Part shown: positions 1-11,965 of the stretch, in pieces
Numbering within the stretch: the stretch's first letter is position 1
Layout: each line of letters opens with the position of its first letter
Assembly (NCBI GenBank): GCA_028532985.1
Contig: JANCIK010000010.1
Span: 558,001 to 622,000, forward strand
DNA: 64,000 bases
Source of the DNA: Stropharia rugosoannulata
Taxonomy: Eukaryota; Basidiomycota; Agaricomycetes; Agaricales; Strophariaceae
Direction: 5' to 3'
The notes under the pieces: generated by a model
Told to the model about the DNA's origin: nothing
What the model saw: only the letters and a program-made list of their open reading frames with translations
Databases searched by the model: none
Made by a program: the position numbers and the translations under genes

Positions 1-1628
1 ATAATTTGCTGAATAATTCGCTGTAATGCATTCTTAGACCCTTCACCGTACGCAGTTGGAATGCTAACTTCAAGAAGCCCCATCAGGGAGTATATTTGGT
101 CTTCTGCGCGGGTCACTTTGCGCTTCGCCGCTAGCTCCATAACTCTGCATATTGGGATGATGATATGAAACCGGACAAGCTCCTTTTGTGTAATTGAGGT
201 TGCCTTGAATACTTGGTACTGCATTTCTACCGGCATCGCCAAAAGAGACTCTTCGAATATACTCGATGCAAATTCTGGATCGTGTAAATGAGCTGTAAAG
301 TCGCCGGGGAGAAGCTGAGTCCAGTCGCGGTTGTAGAAATAGATGTTTCGGTTCGCCAGCAGTTCCTGCAGTGTCCAGCCCCGCGTGAACCAGGTGTCTG
401 CTGGGATCTGCTCGAAATCGAGCGTGTCGGCCAGGTACGTGATGCAGACGTGTGCCCCTTTATACCATGCATACATTGACCTAATCGACTCGTCCAGCTC
501 GGCACTGCTATTTTTGTTTATACAGATTGTGTCCATCCAGCCCAGTAACACGTTGTGCTCCCTTGCGGCGACCGCGCAGAAGTTGGCGATCTTGGTGTTG
601 CCGCGAGCGTTCTGCGGGAGCATGCACTTGGCCCAGTCGTGGAACAGGACGTCCCCAGGCGAGGTCCGCAGCCAGGTGTGTGAGAGGATAGCATACTTGC
701 AGAAGGGCGTTGAAAGAAGATAGTATGGGTTCCTTGATATTTCCCGGAGCTCGTATTCGCTTAGATTAGCTTCCCGCATGTGCCCAAGTATGATGCTGGC
801 CATCTCACTGCGCTCGACTAAAGTACAATTTGTCCCCATTGAGTCGAAACTTATCATGCGGATTGGCATCTTGTTGAATACATGATTGTTAACTGCTTCA
901 ATTACCTCTCCGGGAAGTGCTGGAGAGCCAAAATCAAAAACTTGAAGTAGGAATGTGGAGGTTAACCGTAAACACACCTTTTGACATCATTCCCTTGTGC
1001 ACAGCTACCATAGTGGAGAAGGGAAAGGACTTCTCCTCATGCATAATTGAGTTTGTGGACAGCAGTATCTCATTTGCTAAAATATATATGTTTGTTAGAA
1101 GGGGACATTTCAGTGGCAAACATACTTACATGACTGCGCTTCAGTGGCTTGTTCCTCTATATGTGTTCTAGAAGCATCTGCGGCAAGACATCAGTCGGTC
1201 CATGGCATTTGGGGAGACAAGAGTCGTACCTTCTGTCTTGTCGCTTGCATTATATTCTTCGGACTTGACCACTAGGCTCACAAATGTGGCCAGAGCCTTC
1301 AGAAGCTCTTGACCTTGGGTGGATGTGCACAGTACGGTAATATTTGAATCTGAGTGCAAGCCTTAGATTAGCCCCCCAAATAATACATGTAAAATGCAGC
1401 GACCATATTTTGTATACTCACGTGGGGTCCGACGAGTAGGTCTGATGAATTCTATGAGACTTGCTAACAGAGCTGTCCCGTGTACATTGACGTCTACTTG
1501 TTGTTTTAGTTTCAGCATACCGCGATTGGAGTCTATATTGTGGCACGCTACGCAGTGGCATCTAATATGATCTTACCTGTTGACTTCGTGTGGGAGGGAT
1601 TGGGAAATGGGGAGCCTGTAGAAGACAT
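1..1628 (-). CDS. HET-domain (heterokaryon incompatibility) protein, 3' end beyond window
   Basis: The minus strand encodes a large HET-domain protein that stays open to base 1, so its C-terminus is missing. Frame-consistent exons start at an ATG at 1628-1626 and pass through introns beginning near 1576, 1424, 1230, 1130 and 1002 (donors such as GTAAG, GTGAGT, GTACGA). The last exon has about 148 residues of basidiomycete-type N-terminus upstream, then the HET signature: YAILSHTW near residue 207, WMDTICIN, then RGWTLQELLA and a late GLLEVSIPTAYGEG block. In other fungi HET domains trigger cell death after fusion of incompatible hyphae; here that role is inferred from the family only. The next gene is transcribed divergently 250 bp away. 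The domain identity is clear; the first two exons are less certain. Confidence 0.82.
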
Positions 1629-1877
1629 TGTATTTAGCTGATTTTGAAACGGTTGATCCCATGGCAGCAAATCATAATGCATAATGCATAACAGCTGGGC
1701 TGCCTTTACATAATACTTGCACAATCCCAAAATTCTAATAATAGGGGGGTCTCTGGATTGATTACGAGAGGTGGTATGCTGCAGCCCCAGGACCAAACAA
1801 TAGCGTCAATGGAGGACCGTTCATCCCCGAGTGATCATTTACTATATCTTTCTTTTCTTTGCAATTTCTTTGTATAC

Positions 1878-2846
1878 ATGTTCCGGACAGCTTCTCGGGT
1901 GGTGAGTACTTAGGTAGCTCTGAAAGCTATAATGAAATAACTGTATTACAGCCTAGACGGGCGTTCCTGTCGGTAGCTGCGGGAGCAGCTATTGGGCTGC
2001 ACGAGTCGCCAGAGAAGGTCAAGCATTTCTTGTCTGCTTCGACGAGTTGCGCTCTGAAAATATGACTCCAGAAGCTCTCAATATACCCCTCCCCGACCCC
2101 CGATATTTTGCTTGTCGACTCACCTCTGCAGCTCGAGAAGGAAATAGGCGGCCTCCGCAGGCAAGCGCAAGGCATATACGCTGACGCCCATGCGCATGTA
2201 CAGGGCTGGGTGTCTAAATGGGTTGGGGTTGAGCACGCAGTCGAAAGTTAGTTGATCTATACACGTCGTTCATTTGATATTGTACTTATAGGTGTGCTCA
2301 GGACGCGTCAAGTCGATCATCTCTCCCGACGAAGACCTGACTCCAGGGCTGCTCTACACGGGTATTGCAGGTCTAACCGGCTCCATCCTTGCTCGCAATC
2401 GTTTCCTGCCCACTCGTCTGATCGTACCACCGCTCTTTCTCGTGCTATCAGCACAGCACTTCCTGCCCAAAACGACGGGCAATCTCTCTGCGTATCTTGG
2501 TTCCCTTGAGGAGACCTACTTCCCTACGCTTGCAGATAAACACGAGATTGCAAAGGCGCACTCTCAAATGACGTGGGAGCGTGTCAAGGACGCGACTAAG
2601 GATGGCCGTCAGTGGGTCGACCATGGAGCCGCAACCTTTGTCGAAAAGATCCAGGAGACCACAGGACTAAAACTGAAGGAGACTCTTGGATGGCACAGGG
2701 CTCAGCAGGCTCCCGAGCCTTTCAAGGCCGTTGAAAAGGCTGTGGCAGAGTTTGCCTCTTCCGTTGAGTCCAAGGTGCAAGATGCGGAGCGCTCAGTAGA
2801 CGCGAAGGTGGACGCGAAGGCAGAGGATGACAAAAGACTGGTTTAA
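1878..2846 (+). CDS. MICOS complex subunit of the Mic26/Mic27 (apolipoprotein O) family
   Basis: Four exons (1878-1901, 1952-2017, 2072-2246, 2302-2846) give 269 codons with no frame break. The N-terminus starts MFRTAS, then RRAFLSVAAGAA followed by GLHESPEK, typical of fungal MICOS subunits. The middle has VSKWVGVEHAVE, then SPDEDLTPGLLY and a hydrophobic hairpin ending near RNRFLPTRL. The second half is charged, with MTWERVKDATKDGR and TGLKLKETLG repeats that look amphipathic. Proteins of this family sit in the mitochondrial inner membrane and help form cristae junctions. The second intron starts GTCAAG, a weak donor. Mic26 and Mic27 cannot be told apart here. Confidence 0.85.
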
Positions 2847-2959
2847 GTTGAGCTCGTTTGTTGCATCATTACACTATAATTCACAGCCTTACGAGTTTAC
2901 CAATTGATCCATATGCGCTCAATACTATAAAGTAATTCAAGACTACGAAGACAGGTATG

Positions 2960-5480
2960 TTACTTCCTAAATGTGACTTTATGCTTCCCGCCATCCAACT
3001 GAATAACTACATCCTCTGACGCCTGTAAGTTGTATTTTTTCCCATCTACCGTATATCCTCTCACATCCTTGAATGCACCGGCAGGAAGTCGGAATGTGCC
3101 ACTTGTTCCCTCGGGCGTATTCACCTGTACGTCAAGGGTACCGTCGTGAGCCAACTCCCATTGCGCCCCAAACCATCCCAGTGGCGTCTCGAAGCCTCCT
3201 TGTGCACCAGGCAATCCACCTTGTATATGAGGTGCAAGTGACCACGCCTGTCCCTGTGGCTCAATTACCGTCAGCCCGAGTACATAAAATGTGAGTGCTG
3301 ATGTAGCGCCTGAACTCCAGCCATGCGCATGTGAGGTGTAGGATGGGTCGTCGTTGTACCCTTGGTAATAACGATACCTGGGACAACGTATGAGTGCCAA
3401 ACTCAGAGTTGCACTATCTCGATACCCACGCAAGAGAACCGTTCGCTGTGAACCCTTCCAAGAGAGTGCTTTGCACGGAAAGATTGGTGGTCAGCATATA
3501 TCCCCATGTGCGGCGTATCAAATCAAGCGCACGGGCGTCGTTGCCTGCTTCGAAATGTGCTTGGATCTACGAGCAAAGATTCAGAATTGGGGGTGCATGG
3601 CCAACGTTCTTAAGTTTGACGCACCTCAAAGCCAGCAATGAAGGGGCTGATGGTATCCGGCAATTCTGGTGTCACAGGGCCAATGTCATTCCAATTTTTA
3701 GTGAGTCCTTCGCTGACAGACTGCTTCTGAGCGTCGCTAAGGGTGAGGTTGAACAGCACCGCGAAGGAGTTGGCGTCCTCTGGGCAGAGCGTCGTTGTTG
3801 CGTTATCCCTGTACATGCCTTCACTTTCTAGCCAGAAAACGTCGTTGTACACCTGCTTGAGTGCCGTCGCGTTTTGGGACCATGCAATGGAGAGCGAGGA
3901 GTCGTTGACGTACGATGCCAATGCAGAGGCCGTCTCCAATACCTATGCGAGTGAACCGGTAAACCTTTCGAAGATAGATAAGCTGCAAGATTAGAACGCA
4001 CACGGTACAGAATAGCGTTGCCTTCGGCATTATGTCCCCCACCGCCCTGCCTGGCCCAGTCTCTAGTACCAGTGACGTCCATTAAGCCTGTGCTGTCCAC
4101 CTTGCCTTCCAGAAACGCGACAGCCTTCGTGTAATTCGACCAGACACCTTGGAGCCAGTCTGTGTCACCAGAGAAGAGGAAATAGTTGTCTGATTTTCGT
4201 CTCAAGGTTTAACTGGATGCCTACAACAGAGTAAAATTGGAAACTTACATGTCCCGATCAATGTCCACGCGTGGTAAGTGTCGGATCCCTGTTGACTCAA
4301 GGGCGGGCCTGACTCAGGGAGCGCACCTGTTTTCGGATTAATGGCTGCGAACATTGTCGACAACGCATTTTTCGTCGGCAGTAGATCGTTTGTGGACACA
4401 AACTGGGTGGGGACAGCAATGCCCATGTCGCCTGTTCAGTATGTCAACTTCTACAATTTCGCACACATGAGAGGATTTTTACCAGGCCAAACTGCCCTAC
4501 ATCACAACCATCCATGATCAGAGGGAGGTGCAACTTTGACAGCTAATTCCTACCTGTCGCGCTTGGCTCCGTCGACTATGATTGGTCCAGCCACCCCCAA
4601 AGTTGCGTTATTTGCCCATACTGTCGTCGCATTGATGAACAATGTTTCAAAATTAGCCACATATATAAAGCTCACCACCAGGAGGCATGAAGGGAACAGC
4701 TCTGCCGGTATTCAGAGGCACGGTATTTGTCTGCACGGTGTAGGCTCCTGCGTACCAGACTACACGAGGGTTATTGGAAGGAAATATGGAAGTTGACAAT
4801 AAAGCAAATACTTTTTGTCAGCAAATCCGAGTCCTTTGACTTCGGATCGGCGGCGTAGAAATATCCAGCATAGGCTCTCAGATCATCAACATGTGGCATA
4901 AACGAAATCGCAACGGAGACATTCGATAGCGTTATGGACGCGTTCCCTGTGGAAACTAGTGTTAGGTAACGGAATCCACCGCGCATGGAATATGCTGGCT
5001 GAACCCAGTATCCCGGTGCTAGAGGTTCGACAGCATGAAGAACACCATCGCGCGTCGTGTTCTGGGACGGATACGAAGAGTCATCGGACGCTGTTGCTCG
5101 TATGAACGATGGCGACTCTGTAAATGACAGTGCAAGCCCCGAGGTGTCACTAACATCTCCGAAATTGAGGGAAATCAAGCCGCCGACCTATTGGAAATCT
5201 CGAATATTTTCTCATATCAGGAGGGAGAAGCAATGCTTACTTCTTTTCCAAAATCCAGAGTGACTGAAGATCCATCCCCGGGTAGCGTGGCAGCTCCTTT
5301 ATTGTCAACCAATTTATCGGCAGCTTTTACGGAACCACTAACAGACTGTATCCCAGCTGGATACACTGTCTTGGATGTGGGTGCAAAGTTGAACTGGTCC
5401 CATTTTCCCGAGGGTGCGAGTGTAAACGCCCGACCAACATGGTAGATCAATATCAGGAAAGACCATTCAACAACCAGCAT
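2960..5480 (-). CDS. Secreted six-hairpin glycosidase related to GH78 alpha-L-rhamnosidases
   Basis: About nine exons on the minus strand join without a frame break. The start at 5480 gives a hydrophobic leader (residues 1 to about 18, FLILIY) before APSGKWDQFNFAP. An N-terminal beta-rich region has LISLNFGDVSDTSG. The catalytic (alpha/alpha)6 region has IWYAGAYTVQTNT, DGAKRDRAVWPGDMG, DVTGTRDWARQGGGG and HAHGWSSGATSAL. The D in WPGD corresponds to the acidic catalytic motif of GH78-like enzymes. The RAVWPG piece lies on a 14-nt micro-exon (4483-4496). Many N-x-S/T sites fit a secreted enzyme. The probable role is release of rhamnose or a similar sugar from plant glycans. The family is clear; substrate and the exact first exon are not. 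Confidence 0.82.
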
Positions 5481-6592
5481 TTTGGCCTGCGGAACATAGG
5501 CCCCATTCGCGGTCATCTCAATTTGTATCAGGACATCTCTCCACCAGCGGGCCGCTGCCTTCAACGAAATACGGTTCGAAGGTCATATGAATATGGACAC
5601 AAGACTATACCGTTTGGAATATTGGAGTAGAGGTAAACCATCAGCGACAGACGTTCTGCATGATCATGACGGTGAATACGAGCGGCCCGAGTCCTCAAAG
5701 ATTGTCGTAGCTTCCGAGCTAGATGGTAACAGTAAAGGAAAAAGAAGTCGAGCGGACAAATCCGAAGCGCCTGATTGTACACATGATTACATTCTTGTTT
5801 GATTCTTGTCCACTTCGCCTAGTAATTTATGTGGTTCTCCAAAATTATGATCTGCTCTGCCTACTCGAGATCTGGCTTGTAATTAGAAATGCTTGATCAA
5901 CTATTTAACTTGAGGTTGGGCGACAATTACCATCAGCTTGAAGACATGAGCCGCAGGAAACAGGTCACGAATTTAAATTAAAGTATAAACCTCAAACGCT
6001 TCCCAGCAGTTCTCAGCAAACGTAGTACAATCTCGAGCCTTGCAGAGAACCTAATACAACAGCTGGACCTAAGCTAACTAGAATGTAAACTACGTAGCAA
6101 GCATACATTGGGCAATGTGCATTCGCAATTGTGGCTACGGAGGCATAAACTTGGACCCGTAAGGTATAAAACAGAAAGAAAAAGGAAAACAGGGAAATAA
6201 AGTACAGGAGAATACGCCAGGCAAATAGATAGGCGGTAGGGGTAATACATAAAGGTCAAGCACAGGATAATTTTTTGACCGGTGAAGTGCAGGCAGTAAC
6301 GCTACACACACAATCGCCTGAGAAATCGAAATGACAGTGGTGAAGGAGGGGAATAGCATTGTGTGCGCGTGTGTTACATCCGGGGGATTAGATAGGTTGT
6401 GTAGTACGTTCATAAAGGTTGCGGCCAGTCTGGTCCCTTTATTCATCGATCCATGAGATCTCAGGATATATGTCAGAAATAAATAGTCGCACATCCACTG
6501 ATCCGAGCTGATCATACGCTGAGTGCGCGTGCGTAGGGGGTTGTGGAAGAGGCGCTTAGGCACCTAATGGAGAAGGGATCAAAATCTCGGCG
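5481..6592. other. Intergenic, 1.1 kb
   Basis: This holds the promoter of the GH78-type gene and the 3' flank of the GT61 gene. A 142-codon minus-strand ORF (6135-6563) lies wholly in the GT61 3' flank, is low in complexity and shows no domain, so I do not call it. No repeat or RNA gene is seen. Confidence 0.6.
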
Positions 6593-8689
6593 TTATAGTT
6601 TGAGGGCAACACGGTCTTCGATGAGTTGCGTGATGCTCGGACCATGCGCAGGGATCTCATTCTCCTGGAAGCCATCTGGGTAGTTGACGTTTGGCTTATT
6701 CGGATACGCACGATGGCTGAGGCACCCAAGTTAGCACGGGTAGAAAATAGAAAACAAGTCCAACTTACGTATCATTCCATACAGCAAAGTGGGCCATGCC
6801 GAGAGCGCGAGATGTCCAGTAATAATCGTGCGCAAAACCTTCGGGATAGAACATTTCGATGACCGTCGACAGCCGCGACGGTTTCATGAAGACGAGATGC
6901 GTCAGTCCATTGCCATGCACGCCCAGCATAATCTATTCTGGGGTTTAGTAAACGGAGAAACATACAACAAAAACACATACCGTAGTCCGGGCAGCCATCC
7001 TGATCTGTTCGTCGTGGGACAGCTTCTCTGCCTCAACAATGACGAGCTCCCACTCGAGCGGCACTTCATCGTTCTTCGCACTGGGTTTCGCAGACAAGAA
7101 CGCCTCCCGCTCCTTATTCTTCCGTGCCACAAGCTCCTTGAGGCTTACAATCAGCGCTTCGTGATCCTCCACAATCAGTTTTCGATTGTGCGCACTCTGC
7201 CGGCTGATATAGCTGATGACGATGCGCTCGGGGAGCGGGAGCTTCTTCTGGTGCTCGACACCGACGTTGGCCACCTTCGTGGGGTCAAGCCGCGCCGCAT
7301 GCTCGTCAAGTCCGCGTACCTCCCCGGTCGCACCGAAGAAAGGCGTCTGCACGTCAGACCTTACGGCAGTGGAAGTGAGTGCATCCACCGAGGCGACGAT
7401 GCCCTCCTTTGCCCCAGCGAAGCGCCACATGGCCTCGCGCAACGGCGCCCACCATCCACCGACGTGCAGGCCCCGTAGCTTGCCATGCAAGCGCATATAT
7501 TCCCACGCCTCCGCCGCCGTGCGCTGTGTCTGGGAACCGCAAACCGCGCCCCTGTGTGCCGCACTGCGGTCTGCGAAGAGCATCATTGGGAAGTGCCATG
7601 CGCGTTCATCCGAGCCCTGCGCGTTGGGTCGGGGGCGTGTTGCCTTGACACGGTCAGCCCAGTCTTCTTCGTGTTCCACAACAAGAGATGGGAGTGCCCC
7701 GCGAATGAAATATGCGTTGAAAGCCGGGTTATCGCGCCAGCCGTCTGCGTTTGAGTGGGCAAAGATGGCACGGTGCACAGGGGGAGCAGGTAAATGCTGA
7801 GTGGTATAGTGTGTCTGAGCCTCGGGACTGAGCGCATCCGCCGGGGAGATGGTTGAAGCAAACGCCCCATGCCAAAACGCCTGTGCACCAAAGAAGAGCT
7901 CCGCCACGAGATGATAGTAGTGCCGAAGGAATTGAGAGGGGTCATTAAAGAGGAACTAGAATACAAGGTTAGCATTTAATTCATTCTATTTTCTGGGCAT
8001 CGGCGGGGAAGTAGAGCGCGCGATGATGCAGATGATTGCCTAACCAAAGTAGGACGTACCGTATTGCCCTCAACGGTCCACACCCGATTGAAATTGGGCT
8101 GCTCCCCGGTCACCCACCGCTCCTTCGCTTCCTGGGGCGAGATGATGCGCATATTCTCCGCCGTCGGCTCCCGCGCTGCGATGTTTTCTGGGGTATTCAA
8201 AGCAGGTATCGCCACGCTAGTCATCATCCGTATCTCGGGGATATTTCCACGCGATTTCTCGTCCGCCACAATGAAAATCGTGCCATTCGACATGTAGACG
8301 TTGCGAAAGAGGGTCCATCCCGGGGCATGTGCGAGGATCTCGGTCTGCGGTAGCTCCGCGAGCGGTGACAAAGCCTGAGATTTGGGCGTAGCCGTCGTAA
8401 CCTGCATTACTGTGGCCGTCGCAGTCTTTGTTTCCGTCTGTGTCACCGTTAAGGTCTCCGTGTCCGTCTCGGTTTGTGTGTGGGTCTGCTTGAGTAACGC
8501 TGTCGCCGTCGTCGTGTGCTCTTGCAGGGAAAACGCGTTTTGTTGGCCAACATGCGTGCTTATTACGATGGATTGTTCGTTTGGGAGAGTGGGTGAGTGG
8601 AAGAGGAGGGACCAGATATGCATCGAGGAGGCGCCAATCAGGAGTAGGAAGGCGTCGCGCCTACTCAAGCTCCCATGTCGAAAAATCAT
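6593..8689 (-). CDS. GT61-family glycosyltransferase (DUF563), type II membrane protein
   Basis: Four exons on the minus strand. The start at 8689 gives a short basic N-terminus (MIFRHGSLSRRD), one signal-anchor helix (residues about 13-31) and a Thr/Gln-rich stalk (TETDTETLTVTQTETKT region). The lumenal domain begins near FRNVYMSNGTIFIVADE. Exon 2 resumes with FLFNDPSQFLRHYYH and AELFFGAQAFWHGAF; exon 3 starts IMLGVHGNGLTHL and holds FYPEGFAHDYYW; the last exon has YPNKPNVNYPDGFQ and stops at 6593-6595. HGNGLTH and the EMFYPEG block are hallmark GT61 motifs (xylosyltransferase/EOGT-like fold). It probably works in the Golgi on glycans or proteins; donor and acceptor are unknown. Confidence 0.88.
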
Positions 8690-9922
8690 ACCGTATCAGT
8701 TAAAACTCGAGAAATGTTCGCAGAGGCTGACGCCGTATATGGGGGATAAAGTTCCGGTAGGCCCAAGTGAAGTGGTATGTCTGGCTGCTGATAAAGGCCT
8801 GCACGACATCCAAACGACATTTGTTCTGTGAGAAGGCATATGTGGTGTGAGATTGAGTGGAGAACATACGCTAAGGGCAATATAAAGAAGTAAATGGAGG
8901 GATATAGAAAGGGGAAGCAAAGAGCGACTGGGAGTAGGCGAGGGTCTGGAAGAAGCAGGGCGACACTTATTTACTCGTCACATTTTCTGTTTCCCCGTCT
9001 AAATTAGGCACTATGCCGCATTTGATGCCAAGCGGCGTTCACCATCAGCAACTTGCCAAGATTCTCCCATGCCTAAAGTCGTCTAAGTCTTGTACAAACT
9101 TTTAAAAACGACTGCCGTATTCTGTACTTTAGCTAGAGCCCATGCTATGCAGAGAAATATATAAACTGGTCAACTATCAAGTGTAGATGAATTAACAGAT
9201 GCTGATGATTCTCCCAAATCCTCTTGAGTTCCGTTCGCGATGCGGTCGGCCAAATGTTTCATCCCGAGTGATCAGATGATTACATTATGTACACGATCAT
9301 TTCTCAGTCATTGACAACCCTTCAGAGCTTCAAAGCTGCAAATGTCCCGAATATTACAGTACAGATGGATAAAAAACTTGATAGAAACACTAATTCAAGC
9401 GTTATAGCCTACTTGGTTCACTAAATAAGTTTCGTATGAACTAACGAAGTTGCGAAGTGGTCGCCGGATAGGGAACTGACTTATTAAGGCTCTTAGATTT
9501 ATAACAACAGAGCGTAATGTTTTGCATTCTCCCTAGCGCACTATTGCATACTACCCGCCAGAACTCAAGACACTTGACTTATGGGTCCCAAAAATCTCTG
9601 GTCAATACATGAATCATTTCATTATCTCGATGTTCATTGGATCCCGCTATCAACCAAAATAGAGCGCTGGCTGAAGAGTTTACTGGAAGCAAAGGTTCAC
9701 CATTGGCAGTCTACCATTCTGGCATTTAAATTGGTGGCGAGTCAGTGGGAAAGTGGCTGAGGTTTGAACGACGCACAGAAAGCAATTCTATACGTCTAAC
9801 TCTTCGACGATTATTCCATTTTAATCCTTCAAGCTTCAAGGCAGGATTGGACTTACGTGCATGAAGAACGTTAGGCAGCGGCGAATTCAAGATGGGCTGG
9901 TAGGTTGACCTCGGTCGTCTTA
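8690..9922. other. Intergenic, 1.2 kb
   Basis: This is the GT61 promoter and flanking AT-rich DNA. Only short, unconvincing ORFs are present. I see no RNA gene or repeat. Confidence 0.6.
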
Positions 9923-9924
9923 TA

Positions 9925-10213
9925 CTGTACCATTTTAAATGGTTCGTCCGTCCCATGTCCCAAGGGCCATGTACGTGGACGAAATCGGTGCTTTGTCCCG
10001 TGTCCCAAGCCCAGTGCACGAAGAATTTTTTGAAATTGGCAGAGACCATACTCCAAAAACTGGCTTAACCCTACAAAAAACTCGCTGGACGAAATTTTTT
10101 GGACGAAATTTTTGGGTTGTCCCGGGTCCTTCCAAAAGTGGCGGGGCAAAAATTTCGTCCACGGTGTCCCATGTCCCCCCCCCCCCCTGGACGAACCATT
10201 CGAAATGGTACAG
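9925..10213. mobile_element. Miniature inverted-repeat element (MITE), 289 bp, TA target duplication
   Basis: The two ends are 25-bp inverted repeats (9925-9949 and 10189-10213) starting CTGTACCATTT and differing at two central bases. Each end is flanked by TA (9923-9924, 10214-10215), the duplication left by Tc1/mariner-type insertion. The inside has no transposase. It holds short duplications of GGACGAAATTTTT and a run of C near 10177, so it looks non-autonomous. Assignment to a superfamily rests only on the TA and the inverted ends. Confidence 0.72.
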
Positions 10214-10215
10214 TA

Positions 10216-11741
10216 AAGTCTAAAAGTCACTGGGAACTTTGACCTGGAATGATGGTCGGCGTTTATGATGTCGGTTATTACGGTCGTTTACACTGCCACA
10301 AAGCTATTTGTAACGTGCCTGAGTATGTCGGCGCAAGATAAGTATCCCAAGCTCGGAGTCGTCAGAGTAAAATGGATGGTCTGGACTGGTGTCCCACATT
10401 TAAAAAAAAAAGATTCCAAGTCGCACTCCCGCGATGCCGGATAGGCATGGAGCCGGTCTTGGAGAGGCACTGCTAACGGCAACCCTTGGCATGTGTGTGC
10501 ACTTGTATATTAGATTTTTGTACTTAGGATACAACGCATGGATCAAGTTGTGTTTTATGTGGTTACACATGTGAATGCTGTGTAAAGTGTACACGCAGAT
10601 ACATAGTAGTCCGCATTGCGTGGAAAGATGGCGGCAGGCGCGGATGTTAGTGCCCACACCGGCATTAGCACTGCCGATGCTAAGTTTACTTCGTAGAATA
10701 TATGATCTACGGCTCTCTGATAATACATCATTAAATTGTGGAGCACCCACCTCCGAGAAGACGTCGCAGTATATCCCTGAAATCCGTTCTAGAAGATATC
10801 TGTTGGCCTTGTCGATTGGTACTGCAAACTCGGTTCTCAGAATCAACACAACAACGCCGAACGCTCTGCAATTCAGCCACCAAAATTCGCACTTAGGAAG
10901 TGTCCGGAAGAATAGGACCACAATTCAAATGAAATCAACGAAATTCACTTAGCATCAAAATGCTTCCTGGACAGTGCTCGAGATGATTTAAATCTGAAGT
11001 GTAAGTGCACACCAATCCTTAGTTATTTACTGCCAAGGCAGTGTTCGATGACTTATCTACCGAACGTAACAAACCCAACTGCAGCCGCCCCTTGTGAGTT
11101 CCTGCCATGGAATATGTGCATGGTTGGTCGGCCAAGCACAGATTTTGTGAGCTATATACTACTATACAATTTATTTTGTGTCGGTCGTGTTTTATACAAT
11201 ACCGAGGCTTCAAGAAAAAAATAGCAGATGCGGAATTCTCTGTATAATTCAGTAAGAGTGGCTGATTTCTTGTTTACAAACTATCGTATTAATGTAATAT
11301 CGCTGACGAGATAGCGTATAGTATTATTTACAAACAACTGAAAAAGGACGTGAACACTGAGTCAACCGCGAATGTCGCCATGCCATGAAACTTCAAGAAT
11401 CGGCCAACGTCATTCTGTTTTTTTTTTTTTAACTTCGTTATGCCAGTAAATCAGACAAAAAATCCTTGTAGGTCAAAGAGACGTCTGTGTGTAGCTATGT
11501 GTCCGTTCATATGCATGGCGCAGGGATGTACGATTCTTGACATGTGTGTTTGAACCTGTACGCCCACAACTACTAAAATTAGCACGGCATCCGATGCAGG
11601 AATGAGAAGTTGTTTATGTCTCCGAGCCTGATTTCACTTACTTTCAGTTTCACAAGACATGCATCGTTCGAAGTAATTAAACCATTCTAAGCTCTTCAAA
11701 CACCTCCAACTTAATCGGGGTAAAAATCAATAAAACGAAGA
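10216..11741. other. Gene-poor DNA, 1.5 kb
   Basis: ORFs of 125 and 173 codons overlap on opposite strands near 10400-10950. Neither shows a domain, a splice-consistent extension or a clear start context. A run of T lies near 11420. Nothing else is supported. Confidence 0.5.
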
Positions 11742-11749
11742 CTTATAAG
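11742..11749 (+). promoter_or_regulatory. Probable TATA element of the first Cys-rich gene
   Basis: The 8-bp palindrome CTTATAAG lies 51 bp before the ATG at 11801. The same 8-mer lies 41 bp before the paralogous gene at 14666, which supports both as real promoters. Confidence 0.45.
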
Positions 11750-11800
11750 TCGCATGGACGATGTGGTTGGAGTACAACCAAGCAGCATCGCAAGTTTTCC

Positions 11801-11965
11801 ATGTGCGAAGTAATCAAAGCAGCTTGCCCGTCTTGTCTGAGGACACACTCCGCTGTAGTGCAATGTCCCAATAGATGTGGACAGGTACTTCCCCCCAGAC
11901 ATCCAAGTTCTACTACGGTACATGGCGACAAACTCCCTTCAGCTAAATGCAACGCTTGCAAGTAA
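11801..11965 (+). CDS. Small Cys-rich protein, copy 1 (54 aa)
   Basis: A 54-codon ORF starts MCEVIKAACPSCLRTH and ends CNACK before TAA. Its cysteines fall as MC, CPxC, CPxRC and a final CxxC, a spacing that suggests one or two zinc-binding knuckles. There is no signal peptide, so it is probably intracellular. A paralog 2.7 kb downstream (14666-14836) keeps the start MCE, the CPxCLRT and CPxRCGQV blocks and the terminal CxxCK, while the linker has diverged. Conservation at protein level with a different linker argues for coding use. No known function is recognised. Confidence 0.68.
   Translation: MCEVIKAACPSCLRTHSAVVQCPNRCGQVLPPRHPSSTTVHGDKLPSAKCNACK

Noticed and set aside
6135..6563. 142-codon minus-strand ORF
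   Set aside because: It lies wholly in the 3' flank of the GT61 gene, shows no domain or signal and has no splice support.
10400..10952. Overlapping 173- and 125-codon ORFs on opposite strands
   Set aside because: Neither has a recognisable motif; mutual overlap suggests chance open frames.
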